A stretch of 64,000 bases of DNA, from the NCBI GenBank assembly GCA_035529895.1, contig DATKVV010000083.1, forward strand, positions 62,001-126,000, given 5' to 3'. Below the pieces are notes generated by a model that saw only the letters and a list, made by a program, of their open reading frames with translations, had not been told where the DNA came from and did no database searches. The position numbers and the translations under genes are program-made. This document shows, one piece after another, positions 8,143 to 17,349 of this stretch. Origin of the DNA: JAUWKC01 sp035529895 (GTDB lineage: Bacteria; Planctomycetota; Phycisphaerae; Sedimentisphaerales; Anaerobacaceae). Position 1 is the stretch's first letter, and each line of letters begins with the position of its first letter.

Positions 8143-9327
8143 ATGAGGTCAAAACAATTCGAGTTGATAATTGCGTGCATGTGTACACTTGTTCTTTTTG
8201 CCGGCGATAAAAGTATTGGAGGCGGAGAAACGCCGGAGGAAAAAACTAACAGCGCAGCAAAAGAAGTTTACGATAATGACGCAAAGTTACGGCTTCAGCC
8301 GGCCTACGGCTTGTGGAAACGCTATGACCCTAATTCCGCCAAGTACGCTTTCAGAGCAAAAAGCGTAAAGGAGGCCAGGCTCTGGCAGAAGAAAGTCAGA
8401 AGCGCTCTGAACAAAGTTTTGGGGTTTCAGGATGAAGCAAAGGTAGACCCGCAGCCGAGACTGCTGGAAAAGGTAAACAAGGGAGATTACACGCGGGAGA
8501 AGGTGCTGATTAGAACCACGGCCTATACCGAGATGCCCGTGTATATTCTTTTACCGAAAGGGGCGCCTCGGCCGGTGCCGGTTGTGATAGCTCTTCACGG
8601 TCACGGATACGGCGTGAAAGATATTGTGGGGATACGCAAAGACGGCAGCGAGCGTGATGAGCCGGAGGGCTATCAGAAGGATTTTGCTGTTGCGTTATGT
8701 CGGCGAGGCTTCGCAGTAGCTGCGCCCGAGATATCATGCTTCGGTGAAAGACAGACGGACTTCTCATATCTAAACAAAGAGCTGGGACAGGGCGCTCCCA
8801 AGACGTGTGCACACACTGCGGCGTTGGCGTCACACCTTGGCGGCTCGGCGTTAGGCCTGCGGGTGCTGGACACCAAACGGCTGGTGGATTACCTGTACAG
8901 CCGAGAGCAGATGGACGTGTCGCGGCTTGGCATGATGGGAATCAGCGGCGGTGGAATGCTCACATTTTTTGCCACGGCGCTGGATAAACGGGTCAAGGCG
9001 TGTGTAATCAGCGGGTATTTCTGCACGTTCAGGGACAGCATTTTCGCGATGGGACACTGTTCATGCAATTATGTACCTGGTTTAAGCCGGTTCGGGGATA
9101 TGAGCGATATTGTGGGGCTGATAGCGCCGCGGCCGATGCTGGTCGAGGCCGGCAGCCTGGACCCGATTTTCCCCATCGAGAGCGTCAAAGCGAGTGTCCG
9201 TCGGGCCAAAGAAGTCTACAAAGTATTCGGTGCCGAATCTCAAACAGAAACCGACTATTTTGAGGGAAAGCACCAAATCAGCGGCCGGCGGGCCTACGAT
9301 TTCTTGATGGAAAAACTTGGCAAGTAG
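8143..9327 (+). CDS. Secreted alpha/beta hydrolase (acetyl-esterase/Abhydrolase_7-like)
   Basis: About 394 residues with an N-terminal signal-like helix ('FELIIACMCTLVLFAG'). The alpha/beta hydrolase core shows 'VIALHGHGYG' near residue 147 (oxyanion region), the nucleophile elbow 'GISGGGML' near 266, Asp in 'EAGSLDPIFP' near 336 and His in 'FEGKHQISG' near 377. Family members deacetylate plant polysaccharides or hydrolyse small esters. The ATG at 8143 follows AAGGAG by 7 nt; the frame opens earlier, in the inverted repeat, but that start has no ribosome site. Role in polysaccharide use is inferred. Confidence 0.85.
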   Translation: MRSKQFELIIACMCTLVLFAGDKSIGGGETPEEKTNSAAKEVYDNDAKLRLQPAYGLWKRYDPNSAKYAFRAKSVKEARLWQKKVRSALNKVLGFQDEAKVDPQPRLLEKVNKGDYTREKVLIRTTAYTEMPVYILLPKGAPRPVPVVIALHGHGYGVKDIVGIRKDGSERDEPEGYQKDFAVALCRRGFAVAAPEISCFGERQTDFSYLNKELGQGAPKTCAHTAALASHLGGSALGLRVLDTKRLVDYLYSREQMDVSRLGMMGISGGGMLTFFATALDKRVKACVISGYFCTFRDSIFAMGHCSCNYVPGLSRFGDMSDIVGLIAPRPMLVEAGSLDPIFPIESVKASVRRAKEVYKVFGAESQTETDYFEGKHQISGRRAYDFLMEKLGK

Positions 9328-9361
9328 ACCTGACCGCCCCCTGCCAAACCTGAATATTTTT

Positions 9362-9389
9362 TTGACCGGCAACGATTTGAAGCTATAAT
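9362..9389 (+). promoter_or_regulatory. Sigma-70-type promoter for thiC
   Basis: TTGACC at 9362-9367 and TATAAT at 9384-9389 are separated by 16 bp. Transcription would start around 9396, at the 5' edge of the TPP aptamer. Confidence 0.8.
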
Positions 9390-9395
9390 AGAAGC

Positions 9396-9505
9396 AGTTC
9401 GCCAGGGGTGGCTCGCCAAGCGGCGGGTCTGAGAAAAAACCCTTTGAACCTGATCAGGACAATCGCCGGAAAGGCGGATATGCCTGCGTAGGAAGCGGTG
9501 AGCTT
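9396..9505 (+). promoter_or_regulatory. TPP riboswitch aptamer (THI element)
   Basis: The conserved cores are present in order: AGGGGTGG near 9404, TCTGAGAAAAAACCC near 9428, TTGAACCTGATC near 9444, then GGATATGCCTGCGTAGGAAG near 9476-9495. This is the thi-box consensus that binds thiamine pyrophosphate. It lies between the promoter and thiC. Confidence 0.95.
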
Positions 9506-9537
9506 GAGAAACACCAAAAGCTGCATCGATCACCGAA

Positions 9538-9562
9538 TCGCTTCCTGCTGAAGCGACTTTTT
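9538..9562 (+). terminator. Riboswitch expression platform: intrinsic terminator before thiC
   Basis: A TCGCTTC/GAAGCGA stem with a 5-nt loop is followed by CTTTTT. GGAAGCG at the aptamer's 3' edge (about 9491-9497) is complementary to CGCTTCC of this stem, so it can serve as antiterminator. TPP binding would therefore favour termination before thiC (inferred from the geometry). Confidence 0.82.
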
Positions 9563-9584
9563 GCTTTTACGGGAGCCTAATAGA

Positions 9585-10907
9585 GTGGCAACGCAATTAC
9601 AGACCGCACGAACCGGCACACTCAGCGACGAGGTTAAGTTTGTTGCTCAGACAGAGGGCGTCGATGCCGACCTTGTCCGGCAGAAAACTGCCGCCGGGCA
9701 ACTCGTAATCCCGGCCAATAAGCTGCACCTCAAAACCAATCTCAAACCCATCGGCATCGGAAGAGCACTCAGCACCAAGGTTAACGCCAACATCGGCACG
9801 AGCAGCGTTCGGTCTTCTGTGCCGGCAGAAATCGAAAAAATGAAAGCGGCGCTCAAGGCCGGGGCGGATACGATTATGGATTTAAGCACAGGCGGCAACC
9901 TCGATGATACACGCCGGCAGCTTCTCGCCCACTGCCCCGTGCCTTTCGGAACAGTGCCGATATATCAGGTTATCGAAGGCAGGGACGTGGAGGAAATAGA
10001 CGAGAAAACAATCCTTAATATCATCGAGAAACAGGCTGGACAAGGCGTTGACTTTTTCACTATTCACGCCGGCGTGCTGAAAGAATATCTGCCGCTGCTC
10101 GACAGACGTGTGGGAGGCATTGTCAGCCGAGGCGGAGCATTGCTTGCCAAGTGGATGCTGTACCATAACCGGCAGAACCCGCTCTATGAAATGTTCGATG
10201 ATTTGTGCGATATAATGGCCGAATACGATGTTTGCTTTTCGCTCGGCGACGGCCTTCGTCCCGGAGCAATCGCCGATGCCACCGACGAGGCACAAACGGC
10301 TGAGTTGAAAACGCTGGGCGAACTAACGCAAAGGGCGCAGGAAAGGGGCTGCCAGGTTATGGTGGAAGGGCCCGGCCATATTCCGTTTGACCAGATACAA
10401 TACAACATGGAAATCCAGCAGGAGACTTGCCGCGGCGCTCCGTTCTACGTGCTCGGACCCATCGTGACGGATATTGCACCGGGCTATGACCATATAACCT
10501 CGGCGATAGGGGGAACTGCCGCGGCGTTCTACGGGGCATCGTTTCTGTGCTACGTCACACCAAGAGAACACCTGGGTCTTCCGAATGCCGACGACGTTCG
10601 GGCCGGGGTCGTTGCGGCAAAAATCGCTGCACACGCGGCCGACGTCGCTCGCGGCTTGAAAGGCGCGGCTGAGAGGGATAAAAGGGTAAGCATCGCCCGG
10701 ACAAACCTTGACTGGAAAAAACATCTGGCCGAATCGCTTGACCCTCAGACGGCCGAAAGAATGCACGAGGAAGCCTGTAGAGAAATTGCGGCCGCTGAAC
10801 TGTCCGCCGCCGATTACTGCTCAATGTGCGGCAAAGCGTGGTGCAGCGTCAGGATAAACAAAGAAATCCGCAACCTGATCAAGTCCCAAAAAACAGCGAA
10901 GACTTAA
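9585..10907 (+). CDS. thiC: Phosphomethylpyrimidine synthase (radical SAM)
   Basis: Converts aminoimidazole ribotide to HMP phosphate for thiamine synthesis. The protein is about 440 residues. 'STGGNLDDTR' near residue 97, 'DFFTIHAG' near 155, 'SRGGALLAKW' near 182 and 'EGPGHIPFDQIQYN' near 265 are ThiC signatures. The C-terminal 'YCSMCGKAWCSVR' provides the CxxCx4C motif for the 4Fe-4S cluster. The start is GTG at 9585, with GGGAG 9 nt upstream. Expression should be controlled by the TPP riboswitch in its leader. Confidence 0.97.
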   Translation: MATQLQTARTGTLSDEVKFVAQTEGVDADLVRQKTAAGQLVIPANKLHLKTNLKPIGIGRALSTKVNANIGTSSVRSSVPAEIEKMKAALKAGADTIMDLSTGGNLDDTRRQLLAHCPVPFGTVPIYQVIEGRDVEEIDEKTILNIIEKQAGQGVDFFTIHAGVLKEYLPLLDRRVGGIVSRGGALLAKWMLYHNRQNPLYEMFDDLCDIMAEYDVCFSLGDGLRPGAIADATDEAQTAELKTLGELTQRAQERGCQVMVEGPGHIPFDQIQYNMEIQQETCRGAPFYVLGPIVTDIAPGYDHITSAIGGTAAAFYGASFLCYVTPREHLGLPNADDVRAGVVAAKIAAHAADVARGLKGAAERDKRVSIARTNLDWKKHLAESLDPQTAERMHEEACREIAAAELSAADYCSMCGKAWCSVRINKEIRNLIKSQKTAKT

Positions 10908-11055
10908 CATTGTCTGGCTCCAGCAGAATTTTCTCGGTGGCGGCCTGAAAAATGTCTTGATTCTGCCAAGTCTATCTGTACACTTCAGCCTTCGACCGAA
11001 AAGTACATGAAGCGCAAAAGACGCACTTTATCGGAGAACCAGCACGTAAAGCACT

Positions 11056-11730
11056 GTGAGAAAACCAACCAGCCTAACATTCTTTGTGTCCATTGTGACA
11101 ACCGCCTTGGCCTTTAACTGCATCTGTTTGGCATCAAGGAGCGGCAATCTGGAATACTGGCAGACAAACGGTGTCACTCATGACATCAACCAAGACTGGT
11201 CCGTCCACGCAGAGCAGGAATTCAGGGCCGGTCGGCACAACGGAAACCCTTATCTTCACAACGTAACCGTCGGTTTCATGTACAAGAGCCTCGCCGAATG
11301 GCTCGACATCGGCCTTGGTTTCAAAAAAGAGTACGAAAAAGACAGCACAGGAAAGTTTCGACAGGAAAATCGCCCACACCTCAATCTCGTTTTTAGACGC
11401 AAGTTGCTGGATATCGACGCCAGTAATCGCCTCCGACTCGAGTACCGCGACAGAGAAACAAAAGAAGACGTCTTTCGACTAAGGAACCAGGTCAAGGTCG
11501 CGTTCCCGTTTAAATTCACCAAGCTCGATGTCCAGCCATTTGTAGCTGAAGAGTTTTTCATAAATCTCGGAGAGAATAACGTCAGTGAAAACAGGCTTTC
11601 TGCCGGATTTTCCGGCAAGCTGGCAGAGAATATAAACGCCAGCGTTTATTATATGTGGAAGACCAACAAAATCTCAGGCGGGTGGGAAGACACCAATATA
11701 ATTGGCGTGGGACTCGGACTGCGCTTTTAG
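11056..11730 (+). CDS. DUF2490 family outer-membrane-like protein
   Basis: A 224-residue secreted protein with a signal peptide (hydrophobic 8-26, 'LASRSG' after it). The rest is alternating beta strand with typical DUF2490 stretches: 'WQTNGVTHDINQDWSVHAEQ', 'LDIGLGFKKEYEK' and a C-terminal strand ending in 'LGLRF', as in outer-membrane barrels. Its function is not known. The start is GTG. About 110 bp separate it from thiC and it probably has its own promoter. Confidence 0.75.
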   Translation: MRKPTSLTFFVSIVTTALAFNCICLASRSGNLEYWQTNGVTHDINQDWSVHAEQEFRAGRHNGNPYLHNVTVGFMYKSLAEWLDIGLGFKKEYEKDSTGKFRQENRPHLNLVFRRKLLDIDASNRLRLEYRDRETKEDVFRLRNQVKVAFPFKFTKLDVQPFVAEEFFINLGENNVSENRLSAGFSGKLAENINASVYYMWKTNKISGGWEDTNIIGVGLGLRF

Positions 11731-11856
11731 CCCCGGCGCTCGGCTGCGGGCGAGATTATCTATTCATTACATTCGATAAATATGTACTCAGACCGAGCAT
11801 ACTTAGGCGCCGCCTCAAAAGCCGAACGGAATTAAAGGCAATCGCGAATTCTGATG

Positions 11857-11885
11857 TTGACAGAAGGTGCCGCTTTGTCTATTAT
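11857..11885 (+). promoter_or_regulatory. Sigma-70-type promoter for the rrf2 fragment and TauE gene
   Basis: TTGACA at 11857-11862 and TATTAT at 11880-11885 are spaced by exactly 17 bp. The first start codon, with its ribosome site, follows about 30 bp downstream. Confidence 0.78.
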
Positions 11886-11917
11886 GTCTGTAGGCTTAGG
11901 GAAAAAGGTGGCACGCA

Positions 11918-12016
11918 ATGAGGCTGACAACAAAAAGTGAATACTCCATACCGGCGCTTCTCTGTATCGCACGTGACGGGAAGAAAGCCTTCATAAGAAC
12001 TGAAGAGATTTGCTGA
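11918..12016 (+). pseudogene. Truncated Rrf2-family regulator (N-terminal 32 residues), possibly a leader peptide
   Basis: ATG at 11918 with AAGGTG upstream encodes 32 residues opening 'MRLTTKSEYSIPALLCIA', the hallmark start of Rrf2 regulators, and ending 'RTEEIC' where the recognition part of the winged helix should follow. A TGA ends it and the TauE ATG is one base later. It lacks most of the DNA-binding domain and any cluster-binding cysteines, so it cannot be a working regulator. Its good promoter and ribosome site suggest it may drive the permease by translational coupling (inference). Confidence 0.78.
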
Positions 12017-12017
12017 A

Positions 12018-12866
12018 ATGTTTGAGATGGGTTTCGCTACTATTGTTCCGCTGGTAATCCTCGCGTTTCTTTGCGAATATATGGACTCAACGCTCGGCAT
12101 GGGCTACGGCACAACGTTGGCTCCGGTGCTTATGCTCATGGGTTTTAGTCCGATGCAAATCGTGCCGGCCATTCTGCTATCCGAGCTGATAACCGGCTTA
12201 TCCGCCGCAGTTTTTCACCACCGGGAGGGCAATGTAGACCTCAAACCAACGACAGCGGACATATTCAAGATTACACAGATGCTAAAACCCCTCGGGTACA
12301 TCGAGAACTTCAGAAAAACGGTCCCACTGCACCTGAAAGTCGCGCTGTTGCTGGCCGTCTGCAGCATTGTCGGCACCGTGGCCGCCGTATTTGTGGCGGT
12401 GAGCATTCCCAGATTCTGGTTGAAACTCTACATCGGCTTCCTCGTACTGTCGATGGGCATAATTATCCTCGTATTCTTCAAAAAAGACTTCGCATTTTCG
12501 TGGAAAAGGGTCGGCTTGCTGGGACTGATCGCCTCTTTCAATAAAGGTATGAGTGGCGGAGGCTATGGGCCGGTAGTCACCGGCGGACAAATCCTGTCCG
12601 GCATCGAGGGCAAAAGTGCGGTGGGAATTACCTCCCTGTCGGAGGGTTTAACCTGTGCGGTGGGTGTAGTCGCTTATGCTCTGATATCCAGGAACCCGGT
12701 TGATTGGAAGCTTGCACTGTTCATAATCATTGGAGCCATGCTCTCAGTGCCTCTTTCGGCCAAGAGTGTAAAAAAGATAAGCACTGAAAAACTGAAACTG
12801 GCAATTGCCGTCCTCACCATCGCCCTCGGCGTACTGACCGTTGCTAAGACCTTGACGAGTGGATAG
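12018..12866 (+). CDS. Sulfite exporter TauE/SafE family permease
   Basis: A 282-residue protein with about eight membrane helices. The paired repeats of the family are visible: 'EYMDSTLGMGYGTTLAPVLM' near residue 16 and 'FNKGMSGGGYGPVVTGGQIL' near 172. Members move organosulfur or sulfite anions across the inner membrane; the substrate here is unknown. It has no strong ribosome site of its own and begins one base after the rrf2 fragment stop. Confidence 0.9.
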   Translation: MFEMGFATIVPLVILAFLCEYMDSTLGMGYGTTLAPVLMLMGFSPMQIVPAILLSELITGLSAAVFHHREGNVDLKPTTADIFKITQMLKPLGYIENFRKTVPLHLKVALLLAVCSIVGTVAAVFVAVSIPRFWLKLYIGFLVLSMGIIILVFFKKDFAFSWKRVGLLGLIASFNKGMSGGGYGPVVTGGQILSGIEGKSAVGITSLSEGLTCAVGVVAYALISRNPVDWKLALFIIIGAMLSVPLSAKSVKKISTEKLKLAIAVLTIALGVLTVAKTLTSG

Positions 12867-12956
12867 AATAAAAGGCTGCAGCCAAAGTCGAAACGCCGGA
12901 CGTTAATCACGTGCGGCAATCCGGAAAGTCCTGTACAAGCCGGGCTTGAGCGCAAA

Positions 12957-14054
12957 TCACGTTTTCATCGAATCGAGCTCCATAAAAGCAACGGGCAGGA
13001 AGACAAAGACCGGCAGCCAGGCCCACAATTCCGGGCGTACCCGGTTGAATACCACCTCTGTGGCAAGCATCTTGCAGACAAAAGTCGTGATAAGACACAC
13101 ACCGACGACGGCGAAGCTAATCATCACGGCGGACTTCATCGACTTGGGGTCGCGACAAACCAGAATGGGCAGACATAACATAAGCATCACCAGATTAATA
13201 ATCGGGTCGGTTACACGAAAGTGCTTCTGACTGTAAAGCTGGGCGAGGTCCTTGGCGGGTCCCTGGGCCTGAAGAGCAGCCAACTGCGACCAGCTTAGAA
13301 GCGTTTTGTACTCGGACTGACGCCTCAGAGGGATGTCTTTCGGAGTAAGGTCGCTTGAGTAAGAAACTATCGGCTCGGCGCCCTTGTTGGAATCTTTCTC
13401 AATGAGCTCTCCGCCGACCAAATCCCATTTGCCAGTTTGAGGATTATAGGTCGCACTTTGGGCAGATATGCAGCCGGTCGGCTCCAAAATAGGCGAGTCG
13501 GCTACCTTGCGCCGTGTGAGGATGGTCGGATTGTACAGGGTTGAAGTTTCTGTATCGAATCTTTGAGAGAAAATAAGTGAGCCGCTGCCGTCGGCGATAA
13601 AGCGCACGTTATACGACTCCCGGCCCGGAATATCATCTTTGTCACGCACAAGCTTATCACCAAGCGGCGGTATCACGAATTCCTGGTCAATTACAACCAG
13701 CACAGCGGTCAGCAGTATCGACAAAAAAACTATCGACGCGATTACCCGTTTCAGACTGACACCCGAAGCCATCATTGCCACGAATTCATTGGAGCGAACC
13801 ATTTTACCGAGTGAAAAAGCCGCCGCCACCACCGTTATCATTCCCGCAAAATCCCGAAAGTAAAGCGTGCTGTTCAAACCGTAATACGTCAATATATTCC
13901 TGACCACCGCCAGGGCGCCGAGGTCGGCGTGCTCGGTGAACTCATCCAGGCTCACGAACAAGTCAATGACAACTCGCAGCCCTATCAGCACGCAAAAGGC
14001 TATGCAGTAGCCTATTAAAAAATTCTTTGCGACATATTTATCCAATATCTTCAT
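12957..14054 (-). CDS. LptF/LptG family permease (second of pair, LptG-like)
   Basis: A 365-residue membrane subunit of the LPS transport ABC complex, which lifts lipopolysaccharide from the inner membrane to the periplasmic bridge. Three helices lie N-terminally (about 15-35, 55-75, 95-120: 'VRSNEFVAMMASGVSLKRVI' is the family coupling motif). A periplasmic beta domain fills about 130-260, and three more helices follow (about 280-360). It is downstream of the larger paralogue at 14109, 54 bp apart, consistent with an LptF-LptG operon. No lptB or lptC is in the window. Confidence 0.87.
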   Translation of the reverse strand: MKILDKYVAKNFLIGYCIAFCVLIGLRVVIDLFVSLDEFTEHADLGALAVVRNILTYYGLNSTLYFRDFAGMITVVAAAFSLGKMVRSNEFVAMMASGVSLKRVIASIVFLSILLTAVLVVIDQEFVIPPLGDKLVRDKDDIPGRESYNVRFIADGSGSLIFSQRFDTETSTLYNPTILTRRKVADSPILEPTGCISAQSATYNPQTGKWDLVGGELIEKDSNKGAEPIVSYSSDLTPKDIPLRRQSEYKTLLSWSQLAALQAQGPAKDLAQLYSQKHFRVTDPIINLVMLMLCLPILVCRDPKSMKSAVMISFAVVGVCLITTFVCKMLATEVVFNRVRPELWAWLPVFVFLPVAFMELDSMKT

Positions 14055-14108
14055 AATTCCTACCTTTTGTCGGCATTTCGAAAGCCGTACGGCTTCACTC
14101 TTTTCGGC

Positions 14109-15761
14109 CTAATGCCTCAGCAGTCTTCGATATATAATCACGGCCAGCACAGACAAAACCACCAAACCCGTCCACATTAACACTATGCCCGAACTGCCTA
14201 CATTCCGGGCGGCGCCGGGGTTCTCAACGATTTGCTTGCCGCTCATAATGCAGACTATCAGCACAGCCGCCGGCACACAACTGGAGCCAAAGGCCGACAG
14301 CAGATGTCCCCCCCTCAGGATAATCCCCAAACCTATCCCAATCAGGATCATTGACACGCAGCCTATCCCGAATACCAGACGGGAATGTGTTTCAGCCTCT
14401 ATTTCCGCCAGTGTTCTTTGTATTCTTCTTTGAAGCGTGTTCTGCAGCCCCTTCAGTTCGAGGCTCGGCCCTTCTCGCAGCGGCGACAAACGCGAAGCGA
14501 GTTCCCTCGCTTTCAGACTATCTTCCGTTCGGAACTCATCCGTTATATTTTTCACGGATTCGGGCAAAAGTAAGCCGCGAATGCGAACGCGCCCCCACGC
14601 CGGCACGCTCGAACCATCATCCCCCTGCCAGGTTGGGTTATAGAGCTCCATCGTCAACGTCGGGGACAACTCGTCGCCCTCGACATACAGCGCGGCCCTG
14701 GCACATCTGAAGGTTCGCAGCGGCTGCTTGCGCACCACGTCGGCTTCGACCACAATACCCGATTCAGCGACCACAACCGTTCCCGACAGCTCAATTTTTC
14801 TTTCCTCCTGCACTGCACATTGCGTCGCATTGAATTCGACGAATCTCTCGCCGCTGTGAAGTTTACAGAAGCTTCCCGCATCAGCAGCCATCTTGGCGGC
14901 AATATCCTGCGCCAAAACCTCCGCAGTCAACTGTGCGTAGACGCGGCGCGACAGTTTGGCAATCGGGTCAAAGAGTGTCAGGTCGACGTCACGTATTCTC
15001 TTCATTTCATCGAGGTCTTTGAACTTTATATCATCGCCCAGCAGTGAGCCGAACTCTGCCGTCAGGGACAACCATTCCGCGAATGCTCCGCCGCCATCGG
15101 GGTCCATTTGATACGTGTTATGTGCCGTTATTTGTACCTCATTAAACCGTTCGTGCGGATTGAAACGAACCTGGGCATTTTCAGCAGTTGTAATTCTTCC
15201 TACTGAGCCGCGTTTCACCTCAACAACGACCACCCCACAGAGCGTGTCGCTTTGCGAGTCAGCAAGGTCGGCGTAAATCAGGTATTGTTCTTCTGGCGGC
15301 AGCTTATAGTATCCCTTGCGCTGGATATTGCGGAAAAGTATCTGCTTTGCGTCGGCCTTGAGCGACCTTGTCGCGCGATGCACGAAGGCCGGCATCACGT
15401 GAAAGCTCAACAACAGATTCGCAATCGCCACCATAATCGCCAGTGCCAGCCCGGGGTAAACGAGCGTTGTCAGACTTATTCCGCTTGCCCGGCAGGCATC
15501 AAGCTCATTGTCGCTTGCGAACCGCCCGTAAACGAGCGAGGCGGCAAACAATGCGGCTATAGGCAGTACGAACGTCAGCGTAACCGGCAGAAAATAGCCC
15601 ATAATATGAACCACCTGGCGGGGCCCTATGCCGTATTCCTGCACGGGAGGCAGGATAATGCCGAGACTGAGCATTACCGTCAGGGCCGCCGTCGCCAGGA
15701 CAAAGACCCTGAAAAGCTCGCGAAATATGTATCTGTGCAGTGTAAAGACCATAAAATTCAA
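14109..15761 (-). CDS. LptF/LptG family permease (first of pair, LptF-like), enlarged periplasmic domain
   Basis: A 550-residue protein with the same 3+3 helix layout. 'ASDNELDACRASGISLTTLV' near residue 87 is the YjgP/YjgQ coupling-helix motif. The region between the helix triplets (about 135-450) is roughly 100-150 residues longer than in typical LptF and includes two stretches of beta-rich sequence. The extra length may be a lineage-specific feature of the bridge attachment (inference). It should pair with the product of the 12957 gene. Confidence 0.86.
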   Translation of the reverse strand: MNFMVFTLHRYIFRELFRVFVLATAALTVMLSLGIILPPVQEYGIGPRQVVHIMGYFLPVTLTFVLPIAALFAASLVYGRFASDNELDACRASGISLTTLVYPGLALAIMVAIANLLLSFHVMPAFVHRATRSLKADAKQILFRNIQRKGYYKLPPEEQYLIYADLADSQSDTLCGVVVVEVKRGSVGRITTAENAQVRFNPHERFNEVQITAHNTYQMDPDGGGAFAEWLSLTAEFGSLLGDDIKFKDLDEMKRIRDVDLTLFDPIAKLSRRVYAQLTAEVLAQDIAAKMAADAGSFCKLHSGERFVEFNATQCAVQEERKIELSGTVVVAESGIVVEADVVRKQPLRTFRCARAALYVEGDELSPTLTMELYNPTWQGDDGSSVPAWGRVRIRGLLLPESVKNITDEFRTEDSLKARELASRLSPLREGPSLELKGLQNTLQRRIQRTLAEIEAETHSRLVFGIGCVSMILIGIGLGIILRGGHLLSAFGSSCVPAAVLIVCIMSGKQIVENPGAARNVGSSGIVLMWTGLVVLSVLAVIIYRRLLRH

Positions 15762-15762
15762 C

Positions 15763-16291
15763 GCTTCTCGGTTCCACCCTATTGTCTTTTGCTATACCGA
15801 CGCTTCATTCTTCACCAGTTGTTGCGATTTTGCAACAAAATTCTCCACTGCTGGTTGTTCACCGGTTTGCGGTGGAGATTACCGACGGATAGAATGGGTG
15901 ATATTTTCTGCAATGAGAACTTCCGGTCACCCTAAAAGCAATAACACTGTCTCGGCAGATTAACAGCTTCACGTTGCGGGGATTTTTGATCGGGAGCAAG
16001 CCTTGATATGCATCGACAGACGACCCCTGGCGCAGAAACGTTCCCGGCAGTTTGTACAATGGACGATGCTCAGCCTCTGAGTGTGGGGGTTTAATGGTGG
16101 TATGCGGAGAGCAAGAGTCTGAGGCGCTCTGAGCCCTTTTTCTTATTCCGATAAATGCATTACTTGCGGAGCGTCGCCGCACCACTTTCCGTTTGCCTTA
16201 CGGTCAGGTAAGCCTTATAATGGATTTGGTCGATAGTATTAACCGCCCAAATACAGAATAAGTAGGTCAAAGAGTAATTCGGAAGCAGTTT
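15763..16291. other. Intergenic region between divergent lptF-like and protease genes
   Basis: A 529-bp gap between divergently transcribed genes. No convincing ORF, RNA gene or repeat was seen. It should contain the promoters for both sides, but no strong -35/-10 pair could be picked out. Confidence 0.5.
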
Positions 16292-17314
16292 ATGAAGTCT
16301 GGTTACGTTAGCATTTCACTTTTATCAGCGGTTTTGGCAGTTGGGTCATTCTATGTTCCCGATGTGCTCGGTGACACCGTTGTGCTGAAAGAAGGCCAGA
16401 GACTAACGGGCAATATTCTTGCGGAAAAAGAAACCGTGCTCTACCTGGACATCGGAATAGACGTTATAGCTATCCCGAAGGAGAAAATACTCGAATACCA
16501 ATACGCCAGCGACAAATCAGGACTGAAACCCGAGGGCGCCGATGCTAACAAGCCGTCGCCGGAAGTCAATGAGCCGCACCGGCCGGCCGGTCAGCTGTAT
16601 CATACCGCTAATCTCGAAAAGACCACCATTGAAAAATGCGTGGATGCATTCTCGGAAGCGGTTGTGATGGTCTCCAGCCCGGCAGGGATGGGCTCAGGTT
16701 TTTTCATCAACGAACAAGCGTATTTGATAACCAACTATCATGTGATAGAAAAAGAAACAAAGATTGAAGTTACCCTGTTCCAGAAGGCCAAGGACGGCTT
16801 CGAAAAAAAGAAATTCAAAAAGGTCAAAATCGAAGCGATAAATCCTTTTGTCGACCTGGCGCTGCTGAAGGTTGAAGACCTCGGGGACACGAAAGTCAGA
16901 TTCGTTTACCTCGGCGACATCGACCGGCTCAAAGTGGGCGAAAAGGTCTTCGCTATCGGCAACCCGCTCGGTCTGGAGCGAACCGTCACGGACGGCGTCA
17001 TCAGCACAAAGAACAGGGCCTTCGAGGGGCTTATTTATGTCCAAACCAACGCGGATATCAATCCGGGCAACTCCGGCGGACCCTTGTTCAATCTCGCCGG
17101 GGAGGTAATCGGCGTCACAAATATGGGTTATATATTCTTCGGCGGTCTTGGCTTTGCCATACCGGTCGACTATGTAAAGCATTTCATAGAAAACCGTGAC
17201 GCCTTCGTATATGACAAGGATAATCCGAACACCGGTTATAAATACCTCCAGCCGGACCGAAGACGCAATAAGTCACAGCCCGAGTTTCTCAAAAACCAGA
17301 CCGAGCAGGAATAG
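16292..17314 (+). CDS. Secreted trypsin-like serine protease (HtrA-like catalytic domain, no PDZ)
   Basis: A 340-residue protein with a signal peptide (about 1-28, 'VLGDTVVL' after it). A short beta-rich N-terminal domain (30-75) precedes the S1 protease domain, whose triad is visible: His in 'LITNYHVIEKE' near 150, Asp in 'NPFVDLALLKVE' near 188 and Ser in 'NPGNSGGPLFN' near 260. HtrA proteins usually add one or two PDZ domains; here the chain ends about 40 residues after the catalytic core. A role in periplasmic protein quality control is inferred. Confidence 0.9.
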   Translation: MKSGYVSISLLSAVLAVGSFYVPDVLGDTVVLKEGQRLTGNILAEKETVLYLDIGIDVIAIPKEKILEYQYASDKSGLKPEGADANKPSPEVNEPHRPAGQLYHTANLEKTTIEKCVDAFSEAVVMVSSPAGMGSGFFINEQAYLITNYHVIEKETKIEVTLFQKAKDGFEKKKFKKVKIEAINPFVDLALLKVEDLGDTKVRFVYLGDIDRLKVGEKVFAIGNPLGLERTVTDGVISTKNRAFEGLIYVQTNADINPGNSGGPLFNLAGEVIGVTNMGYIFFGGLGFAIPVDYVKHFIENRDAFVYDKDNPNTGYKYLQPDRRRNKSQPEFLKNQTEQE

Positions 17315-17349
17315 TTGTATTGAAACTCTCCGTAAGTAAAGGTGCACGA

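Noticed and set aside
14351..14710. Plus-strand frames opposite the LptF-like gene
   Set aside because: Antisense to a conserved membrane protein; composition is that of a complement strand.
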